Shown here: piece by piece, positions 16,515-27,780 of the stretch | Position numbering within the stretch: position 1 is the stretch's first letter | Layout: every line of letters starts with the position of its first letter | Source of the DNA: an uncultured Clostridia bacterium | GTDB lineage: Bacteria; Bacillota; Clostridia; TANB77; CAG-508 | Assembly (NCBI GenBank): GCA_944386135.1 | Contig: CALWZW010000005.1 | Coordinates: 1-64,000 of the forward strand | Length of the DNA: 64,000 bases | Reading direction: 5' to 3' | Translations under genes and position numbers: made by a program | The notes under the pieces: model-generated | What the model was told of the DNA's origin: nothing | Databases searched by the model: none | The model's input: the letters and a program-made list of their open reading frames with translations, nothing else

Positions 16515-19383
16515 ATGAAGATTTTTACAAACAAGAACTTAATACAGAAAATAATCATTGCACTTGTCTTAGTAATGTCTTTAAACTTTTGCTTTGCACC
16601 TAGTGTACATGCGACATTTGGTGGAAAACTAATGGGATATGTAAGAGATTTTGCAACAGCATTAGCAGATGTAGCAATATCTGTCGTTCAATTAGGCTTG
16701 ACAGGACAATGGACTTATGCAGTTGATGAAAAAGATACAGCAGTAACAGATGATAGTGTAGAATATTGGATAAAAGATAATAAATTTAGATATCCAATAA
16801 TTCAAATAAGTCCAGAGTTGATATTTGCTGGTGAAATAGAAATATTAGATATTGACTTTATAGGCAATCAGCAAGAAAAAGAATATGCACTATCTACAGA
16901 TGGAAGTGCAATATCTGAATTAAGAACGATTATAGCAAGCTGGTATGTTACACTAAGAACAATTGCTGTAGTTGGACTTCTTTCTGTTTTAATATATATT
17001 GGTATAAAAATTATAATATCAAGTACATCACAAGATAGAGCAAAATATAAACAAAGATTGGTAGATTGGATAGTAGCATTTTGTTTACTATTTTTTATGC
17101 ATTATATCATGGCTGTAGCAGTAAATGTAATTGAAAAAGTAAATGATATGTTGGATGGCGCAAGTAATATACAAAGCGGAATACCTATACCAGATGAATA
17201 TGGTAAAGTGCAATATAATCCAACAACAGTAATAGACAGTTCTACTGGAGAGTCAATGGATGAAAGCCAAGCAGGAACAGAATTAAGAGAATTCCAAAGT
17301 GATCTTGTTCAACAAATTATTGAAGGACGAGGAAAAGTAAATTACTTAGGAAGTACAATTGATTTAAAAACAGCCGTAGATAATGGATATATGATATACC
17401 CACAAGTAACATCAGCAGGAGACAGTTATACATATAAATATGAACCAAATGCAGACATGGTTGCAAGTGGAGCAATGGCATCGGGCGGAATAGAAGTAAC
17501 TTTTGAAACCATAACATTAAATGGAACAGTATATATGATTGGAGGATCGGCAACAAGTAGTGATTCAGCAAATTATGATGTTTCAGGAATTAACGAATAT
17601 TTAGATACAATTCCTCCATATGTATCGGAAGATATAGGAATAGATATAGAAAGACCAGATGTAGGTACTTCTGAAAGTGGAAGCTTGGAAGGAGCTTCAA
17701 TAGTTACAAGTGCAAGTGGAAATAGAGTTGCTGTATCATCATCAGCTATAACAGATGGATCTGAAATACTATATTATATAAACTATGTAAGATTATTTTT
17801 AAATGTTGTAGATAAAGATGAATATATTCCAATGTCAGTTGGATATCTATTAATCTATATTGTTCTAGTTGTAATTACAATAATGTTTGCTGTTAGATAT
17901 ATGAAGAGGGTAATATACGTAGCATTTTTAACACTTATGGCACCATTAGTTGCATTAACATATCCAATAGATAAAATAAAAGACCGGAAAAGCACAAGCA
18001 TTCAATATGTGGTTTAGAGAATATATATTTAACATTCTTTTACAGCCATTTCATTATTTGTTATATACAGTATTAGTTGGAGCAGCAATAAATTTAGTAT
18101 CATCAAGTATGATATATGCAGTAATTGCAATAGGATTTATGATACCAGCTGAAAAACTATTACGTAAATTCTTCGGATTTGACAATGCAGGAACATTAAG
18201 TGCAGCAGGAAGCTTCGCAGGAGGAGCAGTATTTTCTGCTATGATAAATAGATTAAATAGACCAAAGCCAGGAAAAGGAGGTCCTGGAGGAGGAAGTGAC
18301 AAAGCAACTCAAAGACCTATAAGAAAAGCTAATTCAGGAGGTGGAGGTGTAGATCCAGAAGCTACATTGACAGGAAGTAGTGGAAGTCCAACTCCAACAC
18401 CAGGAGGTGGAGGAAGACCAATACCAACGCCGGGAGGTGGAGGAGGTCCAGCACCAACACCAGGAGGTGGAGGAAGTCCAACTCCAACACCAGGAGGTGG
18501 CCCAGTACCAACGCCGGGAGGTGGAGGAGGTCCAGTACCAACACCAGGAGGCGGTTCAGGACCAATACCAACACCGGGAGGTGTAAATCCAAGTTCAAGC
18601 AATTTCTTAGACAGAAGTTCACATAGAATAAGAGTGTGGGATAGATTAAGTGCTGGTGGAGCTAGAGATGCAGCAAGAGCACTTGGATATAGATATAAAG
18701 AAAAAGCAATAAATGGAGCTAAATCACTTCCTGGAACATTTAGAAGAGCAGCAATAGGTGGACTAACAGGAGGAGCATTAGGACTTATTGGCGCAGGTTA
18801 TGGTATAGCAACAGGAGATCCAAGCAAGGCATTCCAATACGCGGCAGCAGCAGGAGCAGCTGGATATTATGGATCAAACTATTATGGAGACAAACTTGCA
18901 AAAGAAGGAAAAGAAGCTTCAAAAACAGCAAGTGCAGCATTTTGGGGAGACCAAGCTAAGCTAAGACAACAATACTTATTTGATAAAGAATTTAAAGAAA
19001 GCTCTGAAAATATAGATACATTAACAAAAACTTTAGGGTCAAGAGATCAAGCTAAAGAGGCAATGAAAGATGGTAGTGTACAAGCACTATTAAATAACGG
19101 AATTACAGACCCAAGTAAAGTAGCTAAAGCTTTAAAACTTAGAAATAAATATAAATCAAAAGGAATGTCTGATGATGCAGCCCTTCAACGTGCAGTTGCA
19201 ATGGCAAAATGGAATAGAGATTCTGGAAAAGGAATATATGAAATTAACTCACGTGCAAGAGATTCGTTTATAAAACAGACAATGGAACAAATAAGAGAAA
19301 GTGACCCTGATAATTACAACGAAGCAGAGGCTAAGAGCAGAGTTCAACAAATACTTGATGATATGGAATCATTTGAGTTATAA
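16515..19383 (+). CDS. VirB6/TrbL-like T4SS channel protein, CGG +1 site
   Basis: About 955 residues. Signal peptide (LVMSLNFCFAPSVHATFG), outer segment, helices near 145-205, a large extracellular domain (about 215-420), and further helices from residue 425 to 560 ending GFMIPAEKLLRKFFGFDNAGT, a motif typical of TrbL/VirB6-like proteins. A Gly/Pro repeat linker and an Ala-rich helical C-terminal domain follow. CGG at 17985-17987 breaks the frame inside a membrane region; skipping its C gives DKIKDGKAQAFNMWFREY, continuing smoothly. Total length is 3n+1. Probably the polytopic core channel protein. Confidence 0.85.
18380..18590 (+). repeat. Gly/Pro-Thr-rich in-frame repeat linker
   Basis: About a dozen imperfect 15-21-bp units encoding PTPGGGG-type motifs (for example PIPTPGGGGGPAPTPG) within the VirB6-like gene, forming a flexible linker between the membrane part and the C-terminal domain. 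Likely to vary in copy number by slippage. Confidence 0.88.
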
Positions 19384-19410
19384 TAATTAAATAAAATTAA
19401 GGAGGCTATT

Positions 19411-20364
19411 ATGCATAGATTTTTAAGGTGGTATAATCAAAATAGAGAGATATTTTTCATAGGTCTTGCAATGATAGTCTTCATTTTTATAATAATACAA
19501 GTTTTAAATGCAATAGTAGGAAGACCAAACGAAGAAACAGGTTATAATACAGAAGGAAATAGTAGTACTAATAGTACTACTATTTCTGAACCAAGTACAA
19601 GTGTTATAACAGGAGAAACAATGTCTGAAGAAGAAACTACATCAATTACAAATACAATAAAACAATTTGTAGAGTATTGTAATAATGGAGAAATAGAAAA
19701 TGCATACAATATGTTAACAGATGAATGCAAAACTTTAATTTATCCAACAATTGAAAGCTTTACGCAAAATTATTATCAAAGAATATTTTATATAAATAGA
19801 ATGTATAGTTTAGAAAATTGGTATGATGATGGAAGTTTGTATACTTATTATATTAAATACACAGAAGATGTGCTTGCATCAGGAAATTTAAACTCAGAAG
19901 ATAATAAAGGAGACTATATAACAGTAGTAGAAACAGAAAACGGCTATAGATTAAATATAAGTAGTTACGTTGGAAGAGAAATGATGAATGATAAAGTAAA
20001 TAGCGATAATATAGTAATAACAGTCAATTGGTTAGACATGTATATGGATTATACTATAGCTAATTTAAGTGTAACCAATAATAGAGAATCTGATATATCG
20101 TTAGATACAAAAGATGGTAATTATACAATGTATATGTATGATACAAATAATGTAAAATATAACTCTTTTCTACATGAGAATTCGGAAGAACAACTTAGAG
20201 TAAGGAATGGATTAACAAATACAATAAATATAAAGTTTAATAAAATGTATAATCCAGAAAGAGAACTAAGAGGAGTCATTTTTTCAAATGTAGTGTTAAA
20301 TTATGAGGATTATATCTCTGGAACAAGTGAAAAAAATAGTATAACAATTAAACTCGAATTTTAG
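19411..20364 (+). CDS. Single-pass membrane protein, possible VirB8/TcpC-like
   Basis: 317 residues: an N-terminal cytoplasmic stub, one helix (IFFIGLAMIVFIFIIIQVLNAIV), a Ser/Thr-rich linker and an extracellular region whose first part (IKQFVEYCNNGEIENAYNMLTDECK) looks like the NTF2-like fold of VirB8/TcpC. A second all-beta-like domain follows. GGAGG precedes the ATG; next gene starts 16 bp later. Role in the T4SS core is inferred from topology and position. Confidence 0.68.
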   Translation: MHRFLRWYNQNREIFFIGLAMIVFIFIIIQVLNAIVGRPNEETGYNTEGNSSTNSTTISEPSTSVITGETMSEEETTSITNTIKQFVEYCNNGEIENAYNMLTDECKTLIYPTIESFTQNYYQRIFYINRMYSLENWYDDGSLYTYYIKYTEDVLASGNLNSEDNKGDYITVVETENGYRLNISSYVGREMMNDKVNSDNIVITVNWLDMYMDYTIANLSVTNNRESDISLDTKDGNYTMYMYDTNNVKYNSFLHENSEEQLRVRNGLTNTINIKFNKMYNPERELRGVIFSNVVLNYEDYISGTSEKNSITIKLEF

Positions 20365-20379
20365 AATAGGAGAAACAAT

Positions 20380-23300
20380 ATGGATCCAGAAAATAATGAA
20401 CAAAAAAGGCAAGAACAAAAACAAGATGAACAAGAACTTGGCGGCTTAAAAAAAGGTATGAAAAATGTAGCTAAGAATGCTAAAAATAAATTTTCTATGA
20501 TTTTTAGAAGAATTTTAGCTGCACTTATTACGCCATTAGTAATAAAAATAGTGTTAGTTGTTGCATTTATAGGAGTTATTGTTGCTGCATTTACATCTTT
20601 ACTTGACTTTTTTGGTTCAAGTTCAATTGCAAATGTAGCTTCTATGAATATATTGCAGAATGAAGTAAGTATAACAGCAGGAAATAATGATGAAGGATAT
20701 TATTTTAAGATAAATCAAGATATTGTTGATAAATATACAGAAGAATTATTTAATGCCGATCAGGATGGATATTATGATAATGTAGAAATACCTGACGGAG
20801 ATGAAGAAGAAACAAATAATATAAGTGAAGAAGAGAACACAACCGACAGAGAAGAATATGATGAAGATGCTAAAGAGGCAACAAGAGAAAGCATAAAAGA
20901 GTGGTTCGAAGTTGAAGATTTTGATGAATATTTAGTAAGAATGCTAAGTGCAGAAATCGCAAGTTCATACCCAAAACTCGGAGACTATACAGGAGACGAA
21001 GAAGATAGTCAAGGAAACAAAAAGGATGCCAATGGAGATTATGTAGTACAAGGGGTAGTAAAAATTCATAGACAGATGATGAATCAAGATGGAACAGTAG
21101 GCGAAGAATTTGAAATGACATATCTTCCACATGAACAGTTAACAGCTTTGATAACTGCAAATGATAGAAGTGCATTAAACTATTTCTCATTTGATGAAAA
21201 TACAGGACTTGTATATTATGCTACATATAAAGAAATAATTGTTTATGTAAATGGAATAGAAGTATCAAGGATATTAACTCTTCAAGAAAATAATGTGTCA
21301 TATACAAACCTTACAGAGATGTGTAGTATGCCATATAATTTCCTATTTGCTTTACTGCAAACATCAGAAAATCCAGACTACGTAATGGCTGTAATAGACA
21401 TGTTGATGGAAGAAACAGATATAGTTTTAATGATACAAGACCAATTAAATACTACAATATTAACTGAAAGATATTTCCAAGTAGAAAAAACAACATCGCA
21501 AACGCTTACAGCCGATAGTTATACAACAGGAAGCGGAAATGAGATAGAAACACATTATTATTGGACATATGGAGGAATCGAAGAAAGTTATTCATTCCCA
21601 GCAGGTGCTGAGACCAGAGTTGAGACATTTACATATACAAATACGTCAAATGTATATATAAAAAAGGCATATACATGGTGCTTAGACTTTGAGCAAGGAG
21701 CAACATTAAATTCAGTAATAACACCGGGAATAGAACAATTAGAAGACCATTCAGAAGGTGAAATGGCTGGAATGGACTATAACACAATGACATCATCAAA
21801 TAGGGGAGGAATACCATCACCAAGTGAAGGAGCATCATATACGATAATCGAAACCTTCTTATCAGATGGAAACTTGCTATACTCAACCAAACTAGATACA
21901 GAAGATTATACATGGAATGTAAGCATATCAACAGAGAAAAAAATAAATTATGAAAGATTTTTAGGACGTTGGAAAAATGACACTGGAGAATATTATATAG
22001 GAACACAATACAAAGAAGACGGAATAGAAGTTGAATATTTAATACCAGAAGAAGAAACAGCAAAAGAAGCAGTAGTAAATAATATAGCAGATCCAACAGG
22101 ACAAAATATTGACGATTTAGTTGACCTGTTATCAATGTATGAAAATACGCAGAACCATGAACAGATATTGAAATATTATTGGAATGTATATTATGGAGAG
22201 GATATATATGACGTAAACATAGATGAACTGCTGGACTTATTTGATACAGAAACATTTACATCATTATCAGATAACAGCTCACTATATGGAAGTTCAGTAG
22301 AGGAAAAACTATGGTATGCATTAATAGATGCAGGATATAGTGAATATGCAGCAGCAGGAGCAATGGGAAATATATGGAGAGAAAGTGGATTTATAACAAA
22401 CAATGTACAAAATTCATATGAAAATAGCCTAGGAATGGGAGATGCAGAATATACAGCAGCAGTAGATGACGGAACATATACAGAATTTGCAACAGATAGT
22501 GTAGGGTATGGACTATGTCAATGGACAACAAGCAATAGAAAAGAAGGATTATTAAAATATGTACAAAGCAAAGGAACAAGTATAAGCAATGGAAATGCAC
22601 AAATAGAATATTTATTAGGAGAACTTGACTCTAGCAAATCAAGTGCAGCATCAGCATATGCAACATATCAACTTTCGCCAAGGAATGGATATACAGCAGA
22701 TGACTGGATAAATGCAGAAAGTGTAGAAGATGCAACAAGGGCATTTTGTTGGTTATTTGAAAGACCAGCAGAAGGAGATAGTGCGGCTATAGATGAAAGA
22801 ATCACTAAAGCACAAGAGATTTATGAAAAATATCATGGAAAGACAAGACCAGATTATACAGGAGTAGACTCATATTCAGACGGAAGACACACATATCCAC
22901 ATTATTTACAGAATAATTACTCAGGCTCATATGGAAGTTCGACAATAGCAAAATCAGGATGTGGACCAACATCATTAGCAATGGTACTTGCAGGATATTT
23001 AGATGATCCATCAATAACACCAACAACAGTAGTAGAGAACATAAAAGCATATTGGCCAGACGGATCATATTATCAAGCAGGAACAGGTTCAATGGATGTA
23101 ATATATAGTAGTGGATTCTTGCAAAGATACTATGGAGTAACATCAGTGATGTATCCATCAGAAAGTGAAGCATTAGCAGCATTAGACCAAGGATATCCAG
23201 TAATAGGAAGAGAAGAAGGGCATATATTAGCAATAGTACCGGTATCAGAAGAGTTAAAAGCACAAGGATATAAATTCTATATCCTAGATTCAGCAAGAGG

Positions 23301-23382
23301 ACACGATGGACCATATAAATCGGTTGCAGAGGCAAATGAGGTAGTTAGAGGTAGCCTAAGTTTTAAAGCTATCATAAAATAA
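20380..23382 (+). CDS. Membrane-anchored wall hydrolase with lysozyme-like and C39-type peptidase domains
   Basis: 1000 residues, a VirB1-like peptidoglycan remodeller. Acidic N-terminus, one helix (about residues 55-80), a long acidic extracellular region, then a phage-tail-lysozyme-like domain (about 640-800; VEEKLWYALIDAGYSEYAA, AMGNIWRESGF with the likely catalytic Glu, YGLCQWTTSNRK) and a C39-type cysteine peptidase (about 830-1000; KSGCGPTSLAMVLAG with Cys, GHILAIVPV with His, LDSARG with Asp). Two-headed hydrolases of this kind occur in Gram-positive conjugation machines such as those of Tn916. Intact. Confidence 0.87.
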   Translation: MDPENNEQKRQEQKQDEQELGGLKKGMKNVAKNAKNKFSMIFRRILAALITPLVIKIVLVVAFIGVIVAAFTSLLDFFGSSSIANVASMNILQNEVSITAGNNDEGYYFKINQDIVDKYTEELFNADQDGYYDNVEIPDGDEEETNNISEEENTTDREEYDEDAKEATRESIKEWFEVEDFDEYLVRMLSAEIASSYPKLGDYTGDEEDSQGNKKDANGDYVVQGVVKIHRQMMNQDGTVGEEFEMTYLPHEQLTALITANDRSALNYFSFDENTGLVYYATYKEIIVYVNGIEVSRILTLQENNVSYTNLTEMCSMPYNFLFALLQTSENPDYVMAVIDMLMEETDIVLMIQDQLNTTILTERYFQVEKTTSQTLTADSYTTGSGNEIETHYYWTYGGIEESYSFPAGAETRVETFTYTNTSNVYIKKAYTWCLDFEQGATLNSVITPGIEQLEDHSEGEMAGMDYNTMTSSNRGGIPSPSEGASYTIIETFLSDGNLLYSTKLDTEDYTWNVSISTEKKINYERFLGRWKNDTGEYYIGTQYKEDGIEVEYLIPEEETAKEAVVNNIADPTGQNIDDLVDLLSMYENTQNHEQILKYYWNVYYGEDIYDVNIDELLDLFDTETFTSLSDNSSLYGSSVEEKLWYALIDAGYSEYAAAGAMGNIWRESGFITNNVQNSYENSLGMGDAEYTAAVDDGTYTEFATDSVGYGLCQWTTSNRKEGLLKYVQSKGTSISNGNAQIEYLLGELDSSKSSAASAYATYQLSPRNGYTADDWINAESVEDATRAFCWLFERPAEGDSAAIDERITKAQEIYEKYHGKTRPDYTGVDSYSDGRHTYPHYLQNNYSGSYGSSTIAKSGCGPTSLAMVLAGYLDDPSITPTTVVENIKAYWPDGSYYQAGTGSMDVIYSSGFLQRYYGVTSVMYPSESEALAALDQGYPVIGREEGHILAIVPVSEELKAQGYKFYILDSARGHDGPYKSVAEANEVVRGSLSFKAIIK

Positions 23383-23420
23383 ATATTAATAGTGAATAGT
23401 AATATTCACTATTAATATTT
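23381..23420 (+). terminator. AT-rich stem-loop between two T4SS genes
   Basis: Perfect 18-bp stem AAATATTAATAGTGAATA / TATTCACTATTAATATTT with a four-base loop. There is no clear T-tract, so it may protect or partly end the upstream message. Confidence 0.55.
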
Positions 23421-23454
23421 TAAAAGAATTATCCCAAAGAAAGGAAAAATAATT

Positions 23455-24799
23455 ATGAGTAAAACATCTAAAATGCTTCTATTTATAATGATAGTAGTTG
23501 TAATAATTATAATAATTCTTATAGGAATATATATTATGGCAAGAAGAAATGGTACAATATATAGTCAGCCAGAAGACCGGATATAGTGAAGAAATAGAAC
23601 CAGAAGAACCAGTAGCAATAGTAAGTGTTAGAAATCATTACTATATTGTTGAAAGCTGTATAAATAAGTATTATACCTACTTAGATATATTATCTAACCT
23701 TGAAAGATATTATGAGGGCTCTACTCAAACAGAACTTACAGAAGCAGAAAATGAAAACTCACAAATAATATACAACATGCTAGATGAAGAATATACAACT
23801 GCCAATAGTATTACAACAGATAATATAGGAACTAAATTAGAAAAAGTAAATAATCCAGTTATAGATATTGTAAATATGTATGTTAGTGAAAAAACAGATA
23901 ATATATATGTATATATTATAGAAGGTACATTAAGAGATGATGAAAATCCAATATCAGACTTTACAATGATAGTAAAAGTAGACTTTGCTAATGAAACTTT
24001 TAGTATAATACCAAGTGATTATGCTAGTGAGCACTATGCGAATGTAAGTGTAGGCGGAACAATAGATATAGATGTTCCTGAAAATATTACAATTAACAAA
24101 AACAATCAATATATATTTAGAACAGTTTCAGATGATACTTATGCAAGAGATTTATTTAACAAACTTAAAGAAGAAATGGTATATAATGTAGAAGAAGTAT
24201 ACAATAGTTTAGACGAAAACTATAGAAGCACAAAAGCTACGGACTTATCTAATTTTGAGAATTATGTAACAAACAAATATGGAGATATGGCAACTCTTAC
24301 AGCAGATAGCTATCAAAAAACTAATAAGGATGAATATACACAATATGTAATAATTGATACAGAAGGAAATTACTATATTTTTTATGAAACAGCTCCAATG
24401 GAGTACAGATTAATACTTGACACATATACAATTGATATACCAGAATTTACAGATAGATATAATGAAGCAACACCACAAGAAAAAGTAATATTAAACATAA
24501 ATAAATTTATGCTAGCAATAAATGATGGAGATTATGACTATGCATATAATGTACTTGCTGACAGTTTTAAAACAAATAATTTCCAAAATCTTGAAGCATT
24601 CGAAAATTATATAAAAACAAATTTCTATGAACAAAACAAAGTAGACTATATGGAATTTGGAAACGAATCTGGGACATATTATACTTATAGAGTAAATATA
24701 ACAGATGAAACTGGTGCAAATAATAACACAGTAACAAAAACATTTATAATGTTACTGGGAGAAGGAACAGACTTCGAACTATCATTTAATATAAACTAA
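23455..24799 (+). CDS. Membrane-anchored extracellular protein of the T4SS cluster, CGG +1 site
   Basis: About 448 residues from ATG at 23455: a helix (MLLFIMIVVVIIIIILIGIYIM-like, residues 7-28), then extracellular alpha/beta repeats. The C-terminal segment NKFMLAINDGDYDYAYNVLADSFKTN resembles an NTF2-like domain and the region in the 19411 protein. CGG at 23578-23580 breaks the frame between YSQPED and GYSEEIEPEEP; without the shift the membrane anchor is lost from the rest. Length is 3n+1. Function unknown; likely a second VirB8-like or surface partner. Confidence 0.75.
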
Positions 24800-24805
24800 A
24801 ATTTT

Positions 24806-24864
24806 TTGCGGTTGAGGATGCTGCCAATGGGGACGCATCCTCAACCGTCCCAAATCGCAAAAAA
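24806..24864. repeat. Palindromic repeat, GGGGACGG family
   Basis: Outer arms TTTTTTGCG / CGCAAAAAA, inner arms GTTGAGGATGC / GCATCCTCAAC; AATGGGGACGC lies in the loop and CCGTCCCAA in the right arm. Relates to the repeats at 9642, 10384 and 30397. Confidence 0.78.
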
Positions 24865-24882
24865 GACACAACTTGAATTACG

Positions 24883-24911
24883 TTAAAAAGCTTCTTGGAG
24901 AAGCTTTTTAA
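24883..24911 (+). terminator. Intrinsic terminator
   Basis: TTAAAAAGCTTCTTGGAGAAGCTTTTTAA forms an 11-bp stem ending in T-rich sequence; end of the 23455 transcript. Confidence 0.8.
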
Positions 24912-25014
24912 TGCTTTTGTAATAAAAATGTAATAAAAATGTAACACAATAAAATGATAATTATGGTATAATAAATAATGATTAATTGCGAAAGAAAAAG
25001 GAGGAATAAAAGTT

Positions 25015-26397
25015 ATGTTAGAAAATCAAGACAAAATAACAATTAAAGAACTAAAAACATACCTTTATTCTTTAGAAGACGAGCAAGCAAAAGCAAAAGA
25101 GAAAAAAATACAATTATACAAAACGAAATGCGAAGCAACTAAAAAGAAGGTTAAAGAAAAAGAAATACAAAAAATAGAAAAGCAAGTTAATAAAGAATAT
25201 GAAAGTCGCATGGAAGCAAAAGATGAAATATTAGAACTTTTAGAAGAATGTAGTAGTGTTCCAAGTAAAATGGAAAAACTAGAAGTTGCAAGATATATGG
25301 TATATAGAGTAGACGCTAAGAGTGCAGAAAATACACTTCTAAAAGCAACAAAGAGAATAGGAAAAAGGTATAATGCAATAGTAGAAGCAATTGAAGACAA
25401 CTTAGTTGAATTTCCAAGTCTTGATGATGTTGAAGAAATAGATTTTAGTATATATAAGGCAAGTGGAGAGCCTTTAAAGAAAGCTAAAGAAAAATATAAA
25501 GAAAGCTATACAGATGAAGAGAGAATGGCATTAATCCAAAAAGAATTAGATATAATTGCAAAAGCAAAAATCTTCAATACAACGCCTATTCCTCATGAAA
25601 TATTAAAAAATTCAGATAGAGATATTCAATCAAAAATGCAAAAATTCAATAGCGTAAGACAAAAAAGAATAAGAATATTATCAACAATGGAGGCAGACTA
25701 TCTTAAATTACAAACACCAAGAGAAATAAATACAATGATAGATGATGCAATTTTAAATATTGAAGAAATAAATGAAATACTTACAAAATCGGAATATAAT
25801 AAAGTAAAAAATAGTTTAATAAGAAAAAGAAAAAAAATATATAAAAGTACAAGTGAACTAAGAAGCATAATAAAATCTAAAGAGAAAAAAACAGGAATTA
25901 TAAATTATAATATACAAGAAGCTAGATATGGAAGAATGGAGACATTAAGAAATATAATAACCGAAGCAAATAATATAATAAAAGCAAATATTATTCCAGG
26001 AGCAGAGGAACAATTAGAAAAACTAAAATCTTCTTATGAAAGAGAAAAACAATTCGCAATAGTAATAGAAAAATTGCAAGAAGATAAAGGAGAAATAGCT
26101 GACCAGAATGTAGAGCTTAAAGCTTTTGAAGAACAAATTTCTAGTTTAGAATATAGAATAAATAATTCACGAAAGATAACAAAAGAACAAGAAGAAAAAA
26201 TTGCAAAAGCAAAGAAGGAATTATTAATTCTTTGGAAAATGGAAATTGATACAACAATTTCAAAAAGAAAAGAAACTTTGGAAATTCCAGAAAGTACAGA
26301 AGATAATAAAATAGAAAAAGATAGCATACAAAAGAGCACAAAAAGCATTTTCTCTAAAATGAAAAAAGCACAAAGTGGAAAACATGCATGCGTATAA
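25015..26397 (+). CDS. Coiled-coil protein of unknown function
   Basis: 460 residues, Lys/Glu-rich and largely helical, without signal peptide or membrane segment. Several coiled-coil stretches (about 20-75, 180-310, 330-410). A central piece (ARYMVYRVDAKSAENTLLKATKRIGKRY) may be globular. GGAGG precedes the ATG, and a terminator-plus-repeat separates it from the T4SS genes, but it keeps the same strand and composition. Not recognised; could be a cytoplasmic accessory. Confidence 0.7.
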   Translation: MLENQDKITIKELKTYLYSLEDEQAKAKEKKIQLYKTKCEATKKKVKEKEIQKIEKQVNKEYESRMEAKDEILELLEECSSVPSKMEKLEVARYMVYRVDAKSAENTLLKATKRIGKRYNAIVEAIEDNLVEFPSLDDVEEIDFSIYKASGEPLKKAKEKYKESYTDEERMALIQKELDIIAKAKIFNTTPIPHEILKNSDRDIQSKMQKFNSVRQKRIRILSTMEADYLKLQTPREINTMIDDAILNIEEINEILTKSEYNKVKNSLIRKRKKIYKSTSELRSIIKSKEKKTGIINYNIQEARYGRMETLRNIITEANNIIKANIIPGAEEQLEKLKSSYEREKQFAIVIEKLQEDKGEIADQNVELKAFEEQISSLEYRINNSRKITKEQEEKIAKAKKELLILWKMEIDTTISKRKETLEIPESTEDNKIEKDSIQKSTKSIFSKMKKAQSGKHACV

Positions 26398-26406
26398 AAG
26401 AATACA

Positions 26407-26446
26407 AACACCTCTAAAATCATATAAATAAAAGAGGTGTTTTTTT
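26407..26446 (+). terminator. Terminator abutting the start of the carboxypeptidase gene
   Basis: AAACACCTCT / AGAGGTGTTT stem, T7 and then the ATG at 26447. AGAGGTG is the only available Shine-Dalgarno and lies in the stem, as at 4303-4341. Confidence 0.7.
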
Positions 26447-27706
26447 ATGCGAAAAATTAAGAAATTTTTATGTTTTATGATATTTGTGATAATTATAAAT
26501 TTTAGTAGTTTAGTATATGCAGATGATGAATCAGAAGAGAAAAATGTAACAGTAGAAGAGATAGAAGACATATTAGAGACAGTATCAGAGATAGAAGACA
26601 TACCAACAATAAATTCAAGAAATGCAGTAGTATACGATAGAACATCTCGGAGTAGTAATATATGGAAAAGAAGAAAATAAAAGGTGCAAAATGGCTTCTA
26701 CGACCAAAATTATGACTGCAACAATTGTAATAGAAAATGTAAAAAATCTAAATGAAACAGTAACGGTATCTTCCAAAGCAGCGGGAACAGGAGGCTCAAG
26801 TCTAGGACTTCATACGAATGATAAAATTACAGTAAATGACTTATTATACGGACTAATGCTATGTTCACGGAAATGATGCAGCAGTTGCTCTTGCTGAATA
26901 TGTTTCAGGCAGCATAACAGAATTTGCAAATCTTATGAATAAAAAGGCAGAAGAATTAAAGTTAAAAGATACTCATTTTGTAACACCTCATGGATTAGAT
27001 GAAGATGAGCACTACACAACAGCCTATGAACTTGCTAAAATTGCAGATTATGCACTAAATATAGAAGAAATAGCAAAAATAGTAAAAACTAAAGTATATA
27101 CTATTAATATAAATGGGTACTCTAAAAATATAAAAAATACAAATGAACTATTAGGGTATTTGGAAGGAGTATATGGGGTAAAAACAGGATTTACAAATGG
27201 AGCCAATAGATGTTTGGTTACCTCTGTAAAAAGAGGAGAAATGAATGTAATATGTGTTGTACTTGGAGCAGATACAAAAAAAGATAGAACGCAAGACAGT
27301 ATAAAATTAATTGAATATTCATTTTCAAATTATCAAATGGTAGATTTAAAATTTATGATTGAAGATGAATTTGATACATTAGTTGATAAGGCAAAATTTA
27401 GTATTGTAAAAGGAATAAATAATAATTTAACAATAGACTTAGAAGAGTTTGATATTACACTTTATCCAGTACATAAAGAAGATATTAAAGATATAAAAAT
27501 TGAAACTGAACTAAGAGAAAATCTAATAGCACCGGTATATAAAAATGATAAAATACGGAAATCTTACATTAAAAATAGGAGATGAGATCATAATAGATTT
27601 AGATATTTCTGTAAAAAATGATATTAGAAAAAAGGAAATTTTTGATTATTTTAAACAACTGATATTTAGCTTTGATATGATGTTTTTGGAAGATTTTTGG
27701 AAATAA
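26447..27706 (+). CDS. D-alanyl-D-alanine carboxypeptidase, three CGG +1 sites
   Basis: Penicillin-binding protein 5/DacF-type enzyme that trims stem peptides outside the membrane. About 419 residues after three shifts: signal peptide (FLCFMIFVIIINFSSLVYAD), catalytic SxxK in MASTTKIMTA, SxN in CSGNDAAVA, KTG in GVKTGFTNGA, and a C-terminal beta domain. CGG at 26648-26650 (RTS|GVVIYGKEEN), 26868-26870 (LCS|GNDAA) and 27556-27558 (DKI|GNLTLKIGDE) each require skipping one C. The second lies within the active-site SGND motif. Three insertions keep the total length at 3n, so a simple length check would miss them. Confidence 0.9.
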
Positions 27707-27780
27707 AACAGTGTATTTTTTTATTAAAAAGGTTTAAAAAATATTAAAAAGTGATATAATAAAAAATATGGAGGGTACTA

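Noticed and set aside
18380-18590. CRISPR-like array
   Set aside because: Units are in-frame, too short, and encode a Gly/Pro linker; no spacers.
18309-18622. Minus-strand Pro- or Leu-rich reading frames opposite the VirB6-like gene
   Set aside because: Antisense of the Gly/Pro repeat; no ribosome site.
10568-26397. Complete conjugative transposon
   Set aside because: No relaxase, coupling protein, integrase or att sites at the cluster ends; the recombinase at base 1 belongs to an element lying to the left.
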